From the NCBI GenBank assembly GCA_902470095.1, contig CABRFG010000013.1, positions 1-37,342 of the forward strand: DNA of 37,342 bases. The letters are read 5' to 3'. The notes beneath the pieces are model-generated. The model was given only the letters and a program-made list of their open reading frames with translations, was not told where the DNA came from and searched no databases. The DNA is from an uncultured Collinsella sp. GTDB lineage: Bacteria > Actinomycetota > Coriobacteriia > Coriobacteriales > Coriobacteriaceae. Each line of letters opens with the position of its first letter. Position 1 is the first letter of the stretch. Below, in pieces: positions 1 to 7,439 of the stretch. A program made the position numbers and the translations under genes.

Positions 1-52
1 CAAAGGAAAGCACTTAATGTGCTTTCCGTCTTGCGCAGGACTGTAGAGCAGG
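1..52. repeat. Hairpin-containing intergenic repeat, left copy
   Basis: Positions 5-27 form a 9-bp stem with a TTAAT loop (GGAAAGCAC / GTGCTTTCC). The following 25 bases match, in reverse complement, the sequence at 37280-37331. The stem looks like an intrinsic terminator with its T-rich tail on the minus strand. No minus-strand gene lies close to its right, so its job here is unclear. Confidence 0.6.
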
Positions 53-193
53 AAAGTTCATATGCGCCGCCCGGCTCCCACGGCTCTCAGGGGCATCTCT
101 CATGCAAAAACTGTCGTGGGGTAAAGTCCGAGGTCAGTGGCGTTTTATACCGAGAAATCCAAAAAAAAGTTGAAAATTCATTACAAATTTGCG

Positions 194-222
194 TTGACTT
201 TAGGCAACTAAAGTTTCATACT
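194..222 (+). promoter_or_regulatory. Predicted sigma-70-type promoter of cstA
   Basis: The -35 box TTGACT (194-199) and -10 box CATACT (217-222) are separated by 17 bases. Transcription would start near 229, giving a leader of about 235 nt before the cstA start codon. No other gene lies between this promoter and cstA. Confidence 0.6.
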
Positions 223-228
223 CCTTTT

Positions 229-464
229 CAACCACTGGGGGATGTGAACACGCACGGATCGTTCGCATCATGATTGAAGAGGATTTCTTAGACATGTTCA
301 CGCATCAGCTAAACATTATCAGCGTAGTAATTATCTGATGCGGGTTAGCACATACAGCTAGCCCGTACGATAACGGGCGGCTGATGAAGATGAGGGCCGT
401 CGAGCGCAACCGACGGCCCTCATTTTTTTATGTCTGGGAAGTTCTTTTTAGAGGAGGAAATGTA
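229..464 (+). promoter_or_regulatory. Structured cstA leader with internal terminator (possible riboswitch or attenuator)
   Basis: The untranslated leader contains several self-complementary segments. GTGAACA (244-250) pairs with TGTTCAC (295-301), and CATCAG (303-308) pairs with CTGATG (335-340). GGTTAGC (343-349) pairs with GCTAGCC (357-363), but GCCCGT (361-366) can instead pair with ACGGGC (373-378), so these last two helices compete. A strong terminator follows at 391-429, and the ribosome binding site GAGGAGG lies after it. This layout is typical of transcription attenuation. I do not recognise a named riboswitch class. Confidence 0.5.
391..429 (+). terminator. Intrinsic terminator inside the cstA leader
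   Basis: A 12-bp stem (TGAGGGCCGTCG / CGACGGCCCTCA) with an 8-nt loop is followed by seven T residues. It lies 36 bp before the cstA start codon, downstream of the predicted promoter. Confidence 0.8.
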
Positions 465-2354
465 ATGAACGGAGTTTTGCTCATGGTTGTGGCCGCGGCG
501 GTGCTCGCCTGCGGCTATCTGGGCTATGGCCGATGGCTGGCCAACAAGTGGGGCGTTGACAAAGAGGCCCTCACGCCGGCCAAGCGCATGAAGGACGGCA
601 ACAGCTTCTCGCCCGTCTCCGCCTTCACTGCGTTCTCGCACCAGTTCAGCTCGATCTGCGGTGCTGGCCCTGTTACGGGTACGATCGTCGCCATGGCCTT
701 TGGCTGGCTGCCCGTCGTGCTCTGGGTCCTCGTCGGCGGCATCTTCTTTGGCGCCGTCCACGACTTTGGTGCCCTGTACGCTTCGATGAAGAACAACGGC
801 AAGTCGCTCGCTCAGCTCATCGAGAAGTACATCGGCAAGACCGGCCGTCGCCTGTTCCTGCTGTTCTGCTGGCTGTTCTGCATCATCGTCATCGCCGCCT
901 TCACCGACATGGTCTGCAAGACGTTCATGTTCACCCCGGCCGTTGACGCTTCTGGTGCTGCTACCGGTGCCATCGACTTCACCAAGTCCTATGCCGCCGG
1001 CTGCGCTGGTACCATCTCCATCCTGTTCACCTTCGTCGCTATCGCCTTTGGTTGGGCCCAGAAGAAGTTCAACCTCACCGGCGCTGCCGAGTTCGTCACC
1101 GGCGTTATCCTCATGGTTCTCATGTTCGCCGTCGGTATGCAGTTCCCGGTCTACCTGGATAAGTTCCAGTGGTTCGCCGTCGTCATGGTCTACCTGGTCT
1201 TCGCTGGCGCTATGCCCATCCAGATGCTCAAGACCCCGCGTGACTACCTCACTTCCATCATGATGATCGTCATGATCGTCTGCGCTGTCCTCGGCATCGT
1301 CGTCCTGGGTGTCAACGGTCAGGCCACTATCACCGCTCCGGTCTTCACCGGCTTCTCCACTGCCTCCGGCATGATGTTCCCGGTCCTGTTCGTCTCCGTC
1401 GCTTGCGGTGCTCTCTCCGGTTTCCACAGCCTCGTTTCTTCCGGCACCTCTTCTAAGCAGGTCGAGAAGGAGCAGGACGCCGTCAAGGTCGGTTACGGCG
1501 CCATGATCGTCGAGTCCTTCGTTGGCATCCTTGCCATCATCGTCGCCGGCATCATGTTCTCCGATATGAACACCGCCGGTACTGGCGCTCTCAACGCCGG
1601 TGTCGCTTCCACCCCGTTCCAGATCTTCGCCGCCGGCATCTCCCGCGGTATGCAGGCCTTCGGTGTTGACGGCACGCTCGCTACCGTCTTCATGACCATG
1701 AACGTCTCCGCTCTGGCCCTGACCTCGCTCGACGCAGTCGCCCGCATCGCCCGCACCTCGTTCTCCGAGTTCTTTGCCCAGACCAACGACGCCCTGGCCA
1801 TCGAGTCCAAGGCCGGCTACATGAAGGTCCTCGGCAACCCCTGGTTCGCCACGGTCGTCACCCTGCTTCCCGGTCTCGCCCTCGCTTTTGGTGGCTATGC
1901 CAACATCTGGCCGCTCTTTGGTGCTTCCAACCAGCTGCTCGGCGGTATGACCATGATCACCCTCGCCGTGTTCTGCAAGTGCACCGGCCGCAAGGGCTGG
2001 ATGCTCTACGTGCCCGTCGTCTTCCTGCTCTGCTGCACCTTCACCTCGCTGGTCCAGAGCGCCATGGGCTGCATGACCGCCGTCCAGGCCTACGGTTTCT
2101 TCGGCACCATCCCGGCTACCGCCACCACGGCCGCCGTCTCCGTCGCCGCCACCAAGGGCCTGCAGCTCGTCTTTGCCGTCCTGCTGATGGTCCTGGGCCT
2201 CATCGTTGCCGTTAACTGCCTCAAGGAGTTCTTCGGCAAGGAGGCCGGTTCCATGCCCGACGAGGAGCCCGAGTGGTCCGATATGGGCAAGGCCGAGTAC
2301 GGCCGCGCCGCTGCCGCTGAGGCTCCTGCCGACGCCGAGGCCGCCAAGGCTTAG
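465..2354 (+). CDS. cstA: CstA-family carbon starvation protein / pyruvate or peptide transporter
   Basis: This is a 629-residue polytopic membrane protein of the CstA family. Characterised members (CstA, BtsT/YjiY of E. coli) take up pyruvate or peptides when carbon is scarce. The N-terminus shows the family's GYGRW-like segment, then FSPVSAFTAFSHQFSSICGA and a GPVTGT motif near residue 70. Many hydrophobic helices follow, and the C-terminal tail is hydrophilic and rich in Glu/Ala. The start was chosen at 465 because GAGGAGG lies 6-7 bases upstream; an in-frame upstream extension would run through the terminator. The gene is monocistronic: leader with terminator upstream, terminator at 2394-2432 downstream. 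The substrate (pyruvate, peptides, amino acids) cannot be told from sequence. Confidence 0.93.
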   Translation: MNGVLLMVVAAAVLACGYLGYGRWLANKWGVDKEALTPAKRMKDGNSFSPVSAFTAFSHQFSSICGAGPVTGTIVAMAFGWLPVVLWVLVGGIFFGAVHDFGALYASMKNNGKSLAQLIEKYIGKTGRRLFLLFCWLFCIIVIAAFTDMVCKTFMFTPAVDASGAATGAIDFTKSYAAGCAGTISILFTFVAIAFGWAQKKFNLTGAAEFVTGVILMVLMFAVGMQFPVYLDKFQWFAVVMVYLVFAGAMPIQMLKTPRDYLTSIMMIVMIVCAVLGIVVLGVNGQATITAPVFTGFSTASGMMFPVLFVSVACGALSGFHSLVSSGTSSKQVEKEQDAVKVGYGAMIVESFVGILAIIVAGIMFSDMNTAGTGALNAGVASTPFQIFAAGISRGMQAFGVDGTLATVFMTMNVSALALTSLDAVARIARTSFSEFFAQTNDALAIESKAGYMKVLGNPWFATVVTLLPGLALAFGGYANIWPLFGASNQLLGGMTMITLAVFCKCTGRKGWMLYVPVVFLLCCTFTSLVQSAMGCMTAVQAYGFFGTIPATATTAAVSVAATKGLQLVFAVLLMVLGLIVAVNCLKEFFGKEAGSMPDEEPEWSDMGKAEYGRAAAAEAPADAEAAKA

Positions 2355-2393
2355 TCGGCCTGACGAGTTGGACGTCACATCTATATGACTCGG

Positions 2394-2432
2394 AAAGACC
2401 GGGTCCGCGACTTCGCGGGCTCGGTCTTTTTT
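2394..2432 (+). terminator. Terminator of cstA
   Basis: AAAGACC pairs with GGTCTTT around an inner CCGCG/CGCGG stem, followed by a run of six T residues. Confidence 0.8.
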
Positions 2433-2473
2433 CATGCAAAAGCGGGTGATGCTCGAGTGTTCTCGCAGATGTT

Positions 2474-2503
2474 TTGCGTGGATAAGGGCGCGCGTTGTAC
2501 CAT
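2474..2503 (+). promoter_or_regulatory. Possible promoter of the JetD-like gene
   Basis: TTGCGT (2474-2479) and TACCAT (2498-2503) are 18 bases apart and lie 35 bp before the GTG start at 2538. The match to consensus is moderate. Confidence 0.35.
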
Positions 2504-2537
2504 ATAGACGTATATGTGTACATATGAAAGGGGCCCC

Positions 2538-4718
2538 GTGGCCAAGACGGTATATTCCGATAACCAAAATAATGTCGATGCCCTGGCTGAGCGTCTGAGC
2601 AGCCAGACGTCGCTTTCTGCCGAGCGTGCCAAGCTGGTTGCCTACGACCTGCTCTGCCGCAAGGCGCTTAAGATCAAGTCGAGTGCGCTGGCGCAGATTT
2701 TCCGTTCCGTCGATAAGGAATGTGACACCAAGGCGATGCGCGATGAGCTTATCGCGGCAAATATCGTGACCAAGATCGAGGGTAGCGGCATTAACGGGCG
2801 CCCGGCGTTCTATACCATCAATGCCGAGATCCTCGATGCCCAGGAGCAGCCTGCCGAGTCCGTCGAAGATTTTGTCGTCGAGGATTCCGCTGACGTGCCT
2901 GCTGTGGAAGAAACTGCTCCGCGTGAGCATGTCGATACCGATGAGTTGCTCGATGAGAACGTCGTGCGTGCCTTTACGGCCAAGGCAGGACGCGGCGGTT
3001 TTGGCGGGGGTGGCAAGCGCGATGCGCAGCGCCGCGCCCAGCAGGAGCGCTTCCGTCGCGCCGTTGCTCAAAAGGGTGAGACGGATGCTGAGGCCGTCGA
3101 GGAAAAGTCCGTCGGGACGCAGGAGCCGACTCGCACTCAAGAGCATGCTGAGATCCAGGAGCCCAAGCGTCGCCGCGGTGCCCACTTTAAGGCCGAGCAG
3201 CGAGGTATTGCATGCGAGGTCCAGGATTCCGTCGAGGCTGCTGACGCGTCCGATGAACCGGTCAAGAAGGCTCCGGGTTCATGCCGTCCCGGACGTGGTT
3301 TTGCGGGGCGCGCGTATCCCGTAAGGCATCAGGAGAAGAGCGAGCCGGCTTCGACCACTCAGGACGAGAAGGCCGAGAAGGTCGTTGAGCCGGCGGCTCG
3401 CGAACAGAAGCCTGCTGAGCCGCAGCTTGAGGTTGATGCCGAGGCCAAGGGCCAGCAACCTACTGATGAGCAGGCGGAGCAGGGCGCGTCGAGCAAGCCT
3501 CGCCGCCGTCGCCATCGTGGGGGCCGCAGTTCCCATGCCGAGACTGCAGCCGAGAAGACCACGCCGCAGGACGAGGATGCGAAGGTCGAGGTTTCTTCGG
3601 GGCAGCCTAAGCGCCAGCCGGCGAAGGAGAGCAAGTCCGATCGTCCGCAGAAGCAGGCGCCTATGCCGAAGCGCGAGCGCAATTCCCAAGGCGATTCTAA
3701 GCGTAAGTCTCAGAAGAAGCCGGAGTCTGCCGCAGCAGATACTGCTGCCCAGCAGCCCAAGTCGTCCGCCCACGGCGAGGTCTCGGCGTTTGCCCTTGCC
3801 CGCGTTTTAGGCAGGCAGCTGCTCAAGGTTGTCCCTACGCCTACGGCGCTCTCCAAGATCAAGGAGCAGCAGACACAGATCGTAAAGGTCGAGGGCAAGG
3901 ACGGCAAAAAGGCTCCGCAGCGCACTCAGCACAACGAGATGTCCAACCGCAAGATTGCCGAGGAAATCGCAATCATCCAGGCTTGGATCGAGCAGAACCG
4001 AGGTGCCGATACGCCGGTTGCCTCGCGCCGCCAGCGTGCCTACCAGATCTTTAACGACGAGAAGGCTTTTGACGGCAAGCACGGTGAGCGCCTGATCAGG
4101 CGTATGACCGAAAAGGGCATCAGCATGCAGGCGATCAAGGTCGCCCCCAATCGCCCCGTGCACTTTACGGGCTTCTTTACGCTGGGAGCCGACAAGCCGT
4201 TCATTATGGTCGAGAACCTGGACACCTACGACGAGATCGTCAGGCTGCTGCGTGGCCGCAAGCACGCCAAGCTCTTTGGCATCAAGGTGGGCGGCGTGAT
4301 TTTTGGCGGCGGATGCAAGGCGAGCGTCTCGCATGCCCTGGACGATTATCTGGCCGAGATTGGCTATCGCTTTAACTACGTCTACTACGTGGGCGATATC
4401 GATCGCGAGGGCGCACGCATTGTCGAGCAGGCTCGCAATGCCAATGTGGTTGAGATTCGCCTGCATGCCGGCATGTACCGTGCCATGCTCGCCGAGCATA
4501 AGCGTCGCGTGAAGGCCGGCGGCGAGTGCGAGCCCGCGGCTGCCAACCAGGGCGTGCCGCAGAACCTGGCGGCGACGATCAAGGATCTGCCCATGGTTAC
4601 GCGCGTGCAGTTCCGCAACGTGCTGCGCGAGGGCGGGCGCATTCCGCAGGAGATTCTGATGACCGCAGACTATCGGGATGGCGACTCGGGAAGCTTCGAC
4701 CGCATGCTCAATAATTAG
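2538..4718 (+). CDS. Large protein with disordered middle and JetD/TopoVI-A-like Toprim C-terminal domain
   Basis: The protein has 726 residues in three parts. Residues 1 to about 100 form a compact, helix-rich region, possibly a winged helix. Residues about 110-415 are low-complexity, rich in Glu, Ala, Lys, Arg, Pro and Gln, and probably disordered. Residues about 475-726 look like the C-terminal domain of Wadjet JetD (DUF2220): a Toprim-like acidic site with Glu559 in a MVEN motif and Asp620/Asp622 in GDIDREG. In JetD this domain cleaves DNA and resembles topoisomerase VI subunit A. GTG at 2538 is preferred because AAAGGGG lies 4-5 bases upstream. No jetA, jetB or jetC gene is next to it, so a Wadjet role is doubtful; a housekeeping DNA- or RNA-processing role is equally possible. 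Similarity was judged from motifs only. Confidence 0.75.
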   Translation: MAKTVYSDNQNNVDALAERLSSQTSLSAERAKLVAYDLLCRKALKIKSSALAQIFRSVDKECDTKAMRDELIAANIVTKIEGSGINGRPAFYTINAEILDAQEQPAESVEDFVVEDSADVPAVEETAPREHVDTDELLDENVVRAFTAKAGRGGFGGGGKRDAQRRAQQERFRRAVAQKGETDAEAVEEKSVGTQEPTRTQEHAEIQEPKRRRGAHFKAEQRGIACEVQDSVEAADASDEPVKKAPGSCRPGRGFAGRAYPVRHQEKSEPASTTQDEKAEKVVEPAAREQKPAEPQLEVDAEAKGQQPTDEQAEQGASSKPRRRRHRGGRSSHAETAAEKTTPQDEDAKVEVSSGQPKRQPAKESKSDRPQKQAPMPKRERNSQGDSKRKSQKKPESAAADTAAQQPKSSAHGEVSAFALARVLGRQLLKVVPTPTALSKIKEQQTQIVKVEGKDGKKAPQRTQHNEMSNRKIAEEIAIIQAWIEQNRGADTPVASRRQRAYQIFNDEKAFDGKHGERLIRRMTEKGISMQAIKVAPNRPVHFTGFFTLGADKPFIMVENLDTYDEIVRLLRGRKHAKLFGIKVGGVIFGGGCKASVSHALDDYLAEIGYRFNYVYYVGDIDREGARIVEQARNANVVEIRLHAGMYRAMLAEHKRRVKAGGECEPAAANQGVPQNLAATIKDLPMVTRVQFRNVLREGGRIPQEILMTADYRDGDSGSFDRMLNN

Positions 4719-4720
4719 TT

Positions 4721-4747
4721 CCGCCGTTCTACCGAACGGCGGTCCTC
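4721..4747 (+). terminator. Weak hairpin after the JetD-like gene
   Basis: CCGCCGTTC pairs with GAACGGCGG (4721-4742) just after the stop codon. The tail is only TCCTCTC, so termination may be inefficient or factor-assisted. Confidence 0.45.
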
Positions 4748-5095
4748 TCGACGCTGCGAGGGTCCCTGGCACGGCAATCTGACGTTCAACTTCGGCGGCG
4801 CGACCAGAAGGTCAGCGCCGCCTTGTTTCACGTCACCTTGCCATACCAGGACCCCTCTCGCTGTCACGTCCAAAACATCGAGGTCACGCGGCCTTCTTTG
4901 CGTGCGGAACTCGCGACAAACTTAATGCCCGGCCCGCCGGGGCCACGCGGCACTTGGTTGTCGCAAGCGGCTCGCTTTTCGGAACTGGGCTGATATTTTC
5001 TTGATGTTAGGCGCTCTTGGTCCTAATGGGCTTGGGGCGCCTTCGCGTTTCCTCAGCTCCGCACCCTTGCGGGTTCGAATCCCTCCGCTTGCCCA
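4748..5095. other. Intergenic region with a palindromic element and tRNA-like remnant
   Basis: No protein-coding gene is evident. Positions 4890-4911 repeat exactly the last 22 bases of the window (37321-37342). From about 4911 to 4968 an imperfect palindrome (GCGACAA...TTGTCGC) surrounds a GGCCC/GGGCC core. Positions 5068-5092 carry a T-loop-like TTCGAAT with flanking pairing bases. The region looks like accumulated repeat and RNA-gene debris. Confidence 0.4.
5060..5093 (+). pseudogene. tRNA-like 3' fragment
   Basis: A T-arm-like segment (GCGGG, loop TTCGAAT, CCCTC) is followed by CGCTTGCCCA, which resembles the 3' half of a tRNA. The T stem contains a C-T mismatch and no recognisable D-arm or anticodon arm lies upstream at normal distance. 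GCAAGCG at 4963 would pair with CGCTTGC, but about 130 nt separates the ends. It may be a decayed tRNA or a chance resemblance. Confidence 0.3.
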
Positions 5096-5133
5096 CAAGA
5101 AAGCGCTCCAGGTTCATAAGGGCCTGGAGCGCT
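5095..5133 (-). terminator. Terminator after tRNA-Gln
   Basis: An 11-bp stem AGCGCTCCAGG / CCTGGAGCGCT is followed on the minus strand by TTTCTTG. It lies 14 bp beyond the 3' end of the tRNA gene. Confidence 0.7.
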
Positions 5134-5146
5134 GTGTTCTTAAGGG

Positions 5147-5218
5147 CTGGGACGGAGGGATTCGAACCCCCAACAGCCGGCACCAAAAACCGGAGTTCTA
5201 CCGTTGAACTACGTCCCA
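5147..5218 (-). tRNA. tRNA-Gln (anticodon UUG)
   Basis: Read on the minus strand, the acceptor strands TGGGACG and CGTCCCA pair fully. The D-arm begins GTTC and ends GAAC-like. The anticodon stem CCGGT / GCCGG encloses the loop TTTTGGT with TTG at positions 34-36. The T-arm has GGGGG, loop TTCGAAT and CCCTC. The discriminator base is G and CCA is not encoded. The TTG anticodon reads CAA (glutamine). Confidence 0.93.
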
Positions 5219-5256
5219 ATGTGTGGTGTTGCCCAAAAGCAACTCGTTTAGTTTAC

Positions 5257-6162
5257 CTAATCTGCGAGGGCATCGCAAACGCCATCGAGCAGGCGTACGG
5301 CGAGTGTCTGCGCGTCGCTGGCCGTGAAGGTGCCGTTGTAGCGCGTCATGCCCGTGAGCTCAATGCGAATGCGAGCCGGCTTCTGCTGCGCGGCGACATT
5401 GGCGGTGCGGATGCGCTGGGCTAGGTTGTGGCACTCGGCGAGGGCAATCGTGGCGCGCGGTGCGGCGTCGGCGGGCAGCTCGTCGCTTGCGATTTCGAGC
5501 ACCAGGTCAACGTCGGTTGGGACCTCGGAGTCGCAGAGCATCATGCCGCTGTTGTCGGTCGTTGCCGTGGCGATATTCCACATGCGCGACGCAACACTGC
5601 GTGCGATGGGGTCCTCGCCGATAACGGCAATCTGGAAGCGCTCGAGCACGTTGGCGGCGCGAGCAAAACCGATGCGGGACTCGGCTTCGGTGACCGAGGG
5701 CTTGCCCTCCCACACATGGTGCAGGCGGTTGATGTAGGCGTAGGTGTCCTGGAAGGCCATGCCGTCGGCAAACAGGCCGACATTTTCCTGGAACTGCTGC
5801 AGGGCGGCCTCGGTATGCGGACCAAAGTAGCCGTCGTCTTCGCCACAGGCAAAGCCCAAAACGTTGAGAGCGCGCTGCAGGGCCTGCACATCGGCGCCAT
5901 GGAAATTGGGCATGCGCAGATAGAGGGTGCGGTCGCCCAGCTTATACGAAGCGTCTACAAGGGCGCTCCAACAGGGGATATCGACGGCATGACCGGCAGC
6001 AAGGCCGCTGTCGAGCCTGAAGGTGCTGACGGCCTGCTCAGTGGTGGCTCCAAAGTACTTGTCGGTGACTTCGGCGGCATCAATCGTGTAGCCGAGCTGC
6101 AGGAGACGAGACTGCACGTCCTCGACGGCTGCTCCTTGCATGCCCGTTGTAATAGGTTCCAT
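5257..6162 (-). CDS. Peptidoglycan-binding-domain protein with degenerate amidase-like C-terminus
   Basis: The protein has 301 residues. Two peptidoglycan-binding type 1 domains occupy roughly residues 5-70 and 75-140, each with the pattern of a helix, an L-x-x-LGF/LGY turn and a YFG...TE-AV/AL-x-x-FQ motif. The remaining 150 residues have an alpha/beta character and end with a segment (ARIRIELTG...) like the end of amidase_3 folds, but I see no zinc-binding His/Glu set. There is no signal peptide, so it is probably cytoplasmic. The order of two PGBDs then an inactive amidase fold recalls actinobacterial CwlM, a regulator of MurA; that function is inference. AAAGGGG lies 7 bases before the ATG. 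tRNA-Gln follows on the same strand. Confidence 0.7.
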   Translation of the reverse strand: MEPITTGMQGAAVEDVQSRLLQLGYTIDAAEVTDKYFGATTEQAVSTFRLDSGLAAGHAVDIPCWSALVDASYKLGDRTLYLRMPNFHGADVQALQRALNVLGFACGEDDGYFGPHTEAALQQFQENVGLFADGMAFQDTYAYINRLHHVWEGKPSVTEAESRIGFARAANVLERFQIAVIGEDPIARSVASRMWNIATATTDNSGMMLCDSEVPTDVDLVLEIASDELPADAAPRATIALAECHNLAQRIRTANVAAQQKPARIRIELTGMTRYNGTFTASDAQTLAVRLLDGVCDALAD

Positions 6163-6300
6163 GAACGAACCCCTTTCGGCGTACCATTCGTACTATTTGA
6201 GCGTCTGTCGGATAGACAACGCAAAGGGATGCATAAACATGCACTCAACAGTGTAGCAAGTTGTGCCTAAATACGCTGCTGACAGGTTTTATAACCCCCG

Positions 6301-7365
6301 TTAGTTAAGGCGCTCCACAAAGAAATCTGCCATGGAGAGGAACAGCTCGCGTGCGTGCGGATCAAGCTCAACGTTCTCGATGGCCGCTTTGGCCTTAGCG
6401 GTCAGGTCGAGCGCGTAAGTGTGGGCGTAATCGATGGAGCCGGTCTCTTGGAAGATCTCCACGGCGCGTGCGAGCTGCGCGGGATCATCGGTGCCCGAGG
6501 AAAGAATCGCCTCGACCTCGTCGTGGTAGCGCTCATCAGAGAGGGCATGTACGGCGACAAGCGTGCGCTTGCCCTCGGTGATGTCGGTGCGGAAGTCCTT
6601 GTTGGCGGCTTCCTTAGTGCCGACAAGGTTGAGCAGGTCGTCCTGAATCTGAAAGGCAAGGCCCGTGTGCAGGCCAAAGGCGCGCAGCGCTTCGATTTGC
6701 TTATCGCTGCCGCCGCCGATAATGGCTCCGGCGGCAAGCGGCGTGGCTCCGCTGTAAAACGCGGTCTTGTGCGTCGCCATGTCCAGGTAGTCATCAACCG
6801 AGATATCAAAGCGCCCGTCACGGACCCAACCCAGGTCGAGTGCTTGACCCTCGATGGTGCGGACGATCATCTCGGTAAGCTCGTGGAGCACGCGCAGCTT
6901 CACGTCGGACTCAAGCGTAGGGTCGTCGAGAACCGTCTTGGTGACCATGGTGAGCGCCAGGTCGCCACAATTGATGGCAAGCCCCGTGCCTTCGGTAAGG
7001 TGCATGCAGGGCTTGCCTCGACGAAGCTGTCCGTTGTCGGCGATGTCGTCGTGGATCAGCGCGCCCGACTGGAAATGCTCGATGGCTGCCGCGGCGCTGT
7101 GGGCGCTCTCAAAGCTGCCGCCCACTGCGGTTGCGGCGAGCATACAGATAAGCGGGCGGTGGCGCTTGCCGGCGTTGGCCGTAAAAGCCGAGAGCGGCGC
7201 GTACAGGTAGCGCTCGATATCGGCAGAGGTCGCCTGTCCGTCAAAGAACGTGGCCAGATAGTCGTTAATCTGGTCAAAGTGCTGGGCTAAAAAGCTGGTA
7301 AACGGACTGGACACGGGTTCTCGCATTCTTTCTTGGGTTACATCGTTGCGGTGTGCAGATACCAT
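6301..7365 (-). CDS. Polyprenyl diphosphate synthase (trans-isoprenyl synthase)
   Basis: The protein (354 residues from this start) extends allylic diphosphates with isopentenyl diphosphate, supplying geranylgeranyl- or longer-chain products for quinones, lipid carriers or carotenoids. The first aspartate-rich motif is DDIAD (Asp106, 107 and 110), followed by the RRGKP arginine pair. The second motif is QDDLLN (Asp242, Asp243), where the usual last Asp is Asn246. The GKRHRP segment near residue 66 binds IPP. The start is uncertain: the first 13 residues lack family similarity, and a second ATG at 7326 or a nearby GTG could be used instead. No other isoprenoid gene is adjacent. Confidence 0.88.
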   Translation of the reverse strand: MVSAHRNDVTQERMREPVSSPFTSFLAQHFDQINDYLATFFDGQATSADIERYLYAPLSAFTANAGKRHRPLICMLAATAVGGSFESAHSAAAAIEHFQSGALIHDDIADNGQLRRGKPCMHLTEGTGLAINCGDLALTMVTKTVLDDPTLESDVKLRVLHELTEMIVRTIEGQALDLGWVRDGRFDISVDDYLDMATHKTAFYSGATPLAAGAIIGGGSDKQIEALRAFGLHTGLAFQIQDDLLNLVGTKEAANKDFRTDITEGKRTLVAVHALSDERYHDEVEAILSSGTDDPAQLARAVEIFQETGSIDYAHTYALDLTAKAKAAIENVELDPHARELFLSMADFFVERLN

Positions 7366-7439
7366 ATTGCCACATTGGAGTTGCCGGCGCGTCTGTTTTG
7401 GCGATTTGGAGAAACGGGACGCGTGCGCGTGCCGGCTGC

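Noticed and set aside
19..273. An 84-codon plus-strand frame at the left end
   Set aside because: It runs through the repeat hairpin and the cstA promoter, and its product lacks protein-like features.
229..430. Assignment to a named riboswitch class (ZTP, cobalamin, purine, c-di-GMP)
   Set aside because: None of the conserved core motifs I know for these classes is present.
420..3185. A 921-codon minus-strand open frame across cstA and the JetD-like gene
   Set aside because: It is antisense to two well-supported genes, has a biased Asp/Gly/His composition typical of GC-rich shadow frames, and crosses the terminator at 2394.
2538..4718. A complete Wadjet (jetABCD) system
   Set aside because: Only a JetD-like C-terminal domain is seen; the neighbours are cstA and tRNA/intergenic sequence with no JetA, B or C.
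5001..5424. Small frames encoding pieces such as GGIRTPN and GSNPSVP
   Set aside because: These are classic false proteins from tRNA T-arms (here tRNA-Gln and the tRNA-like fragment).
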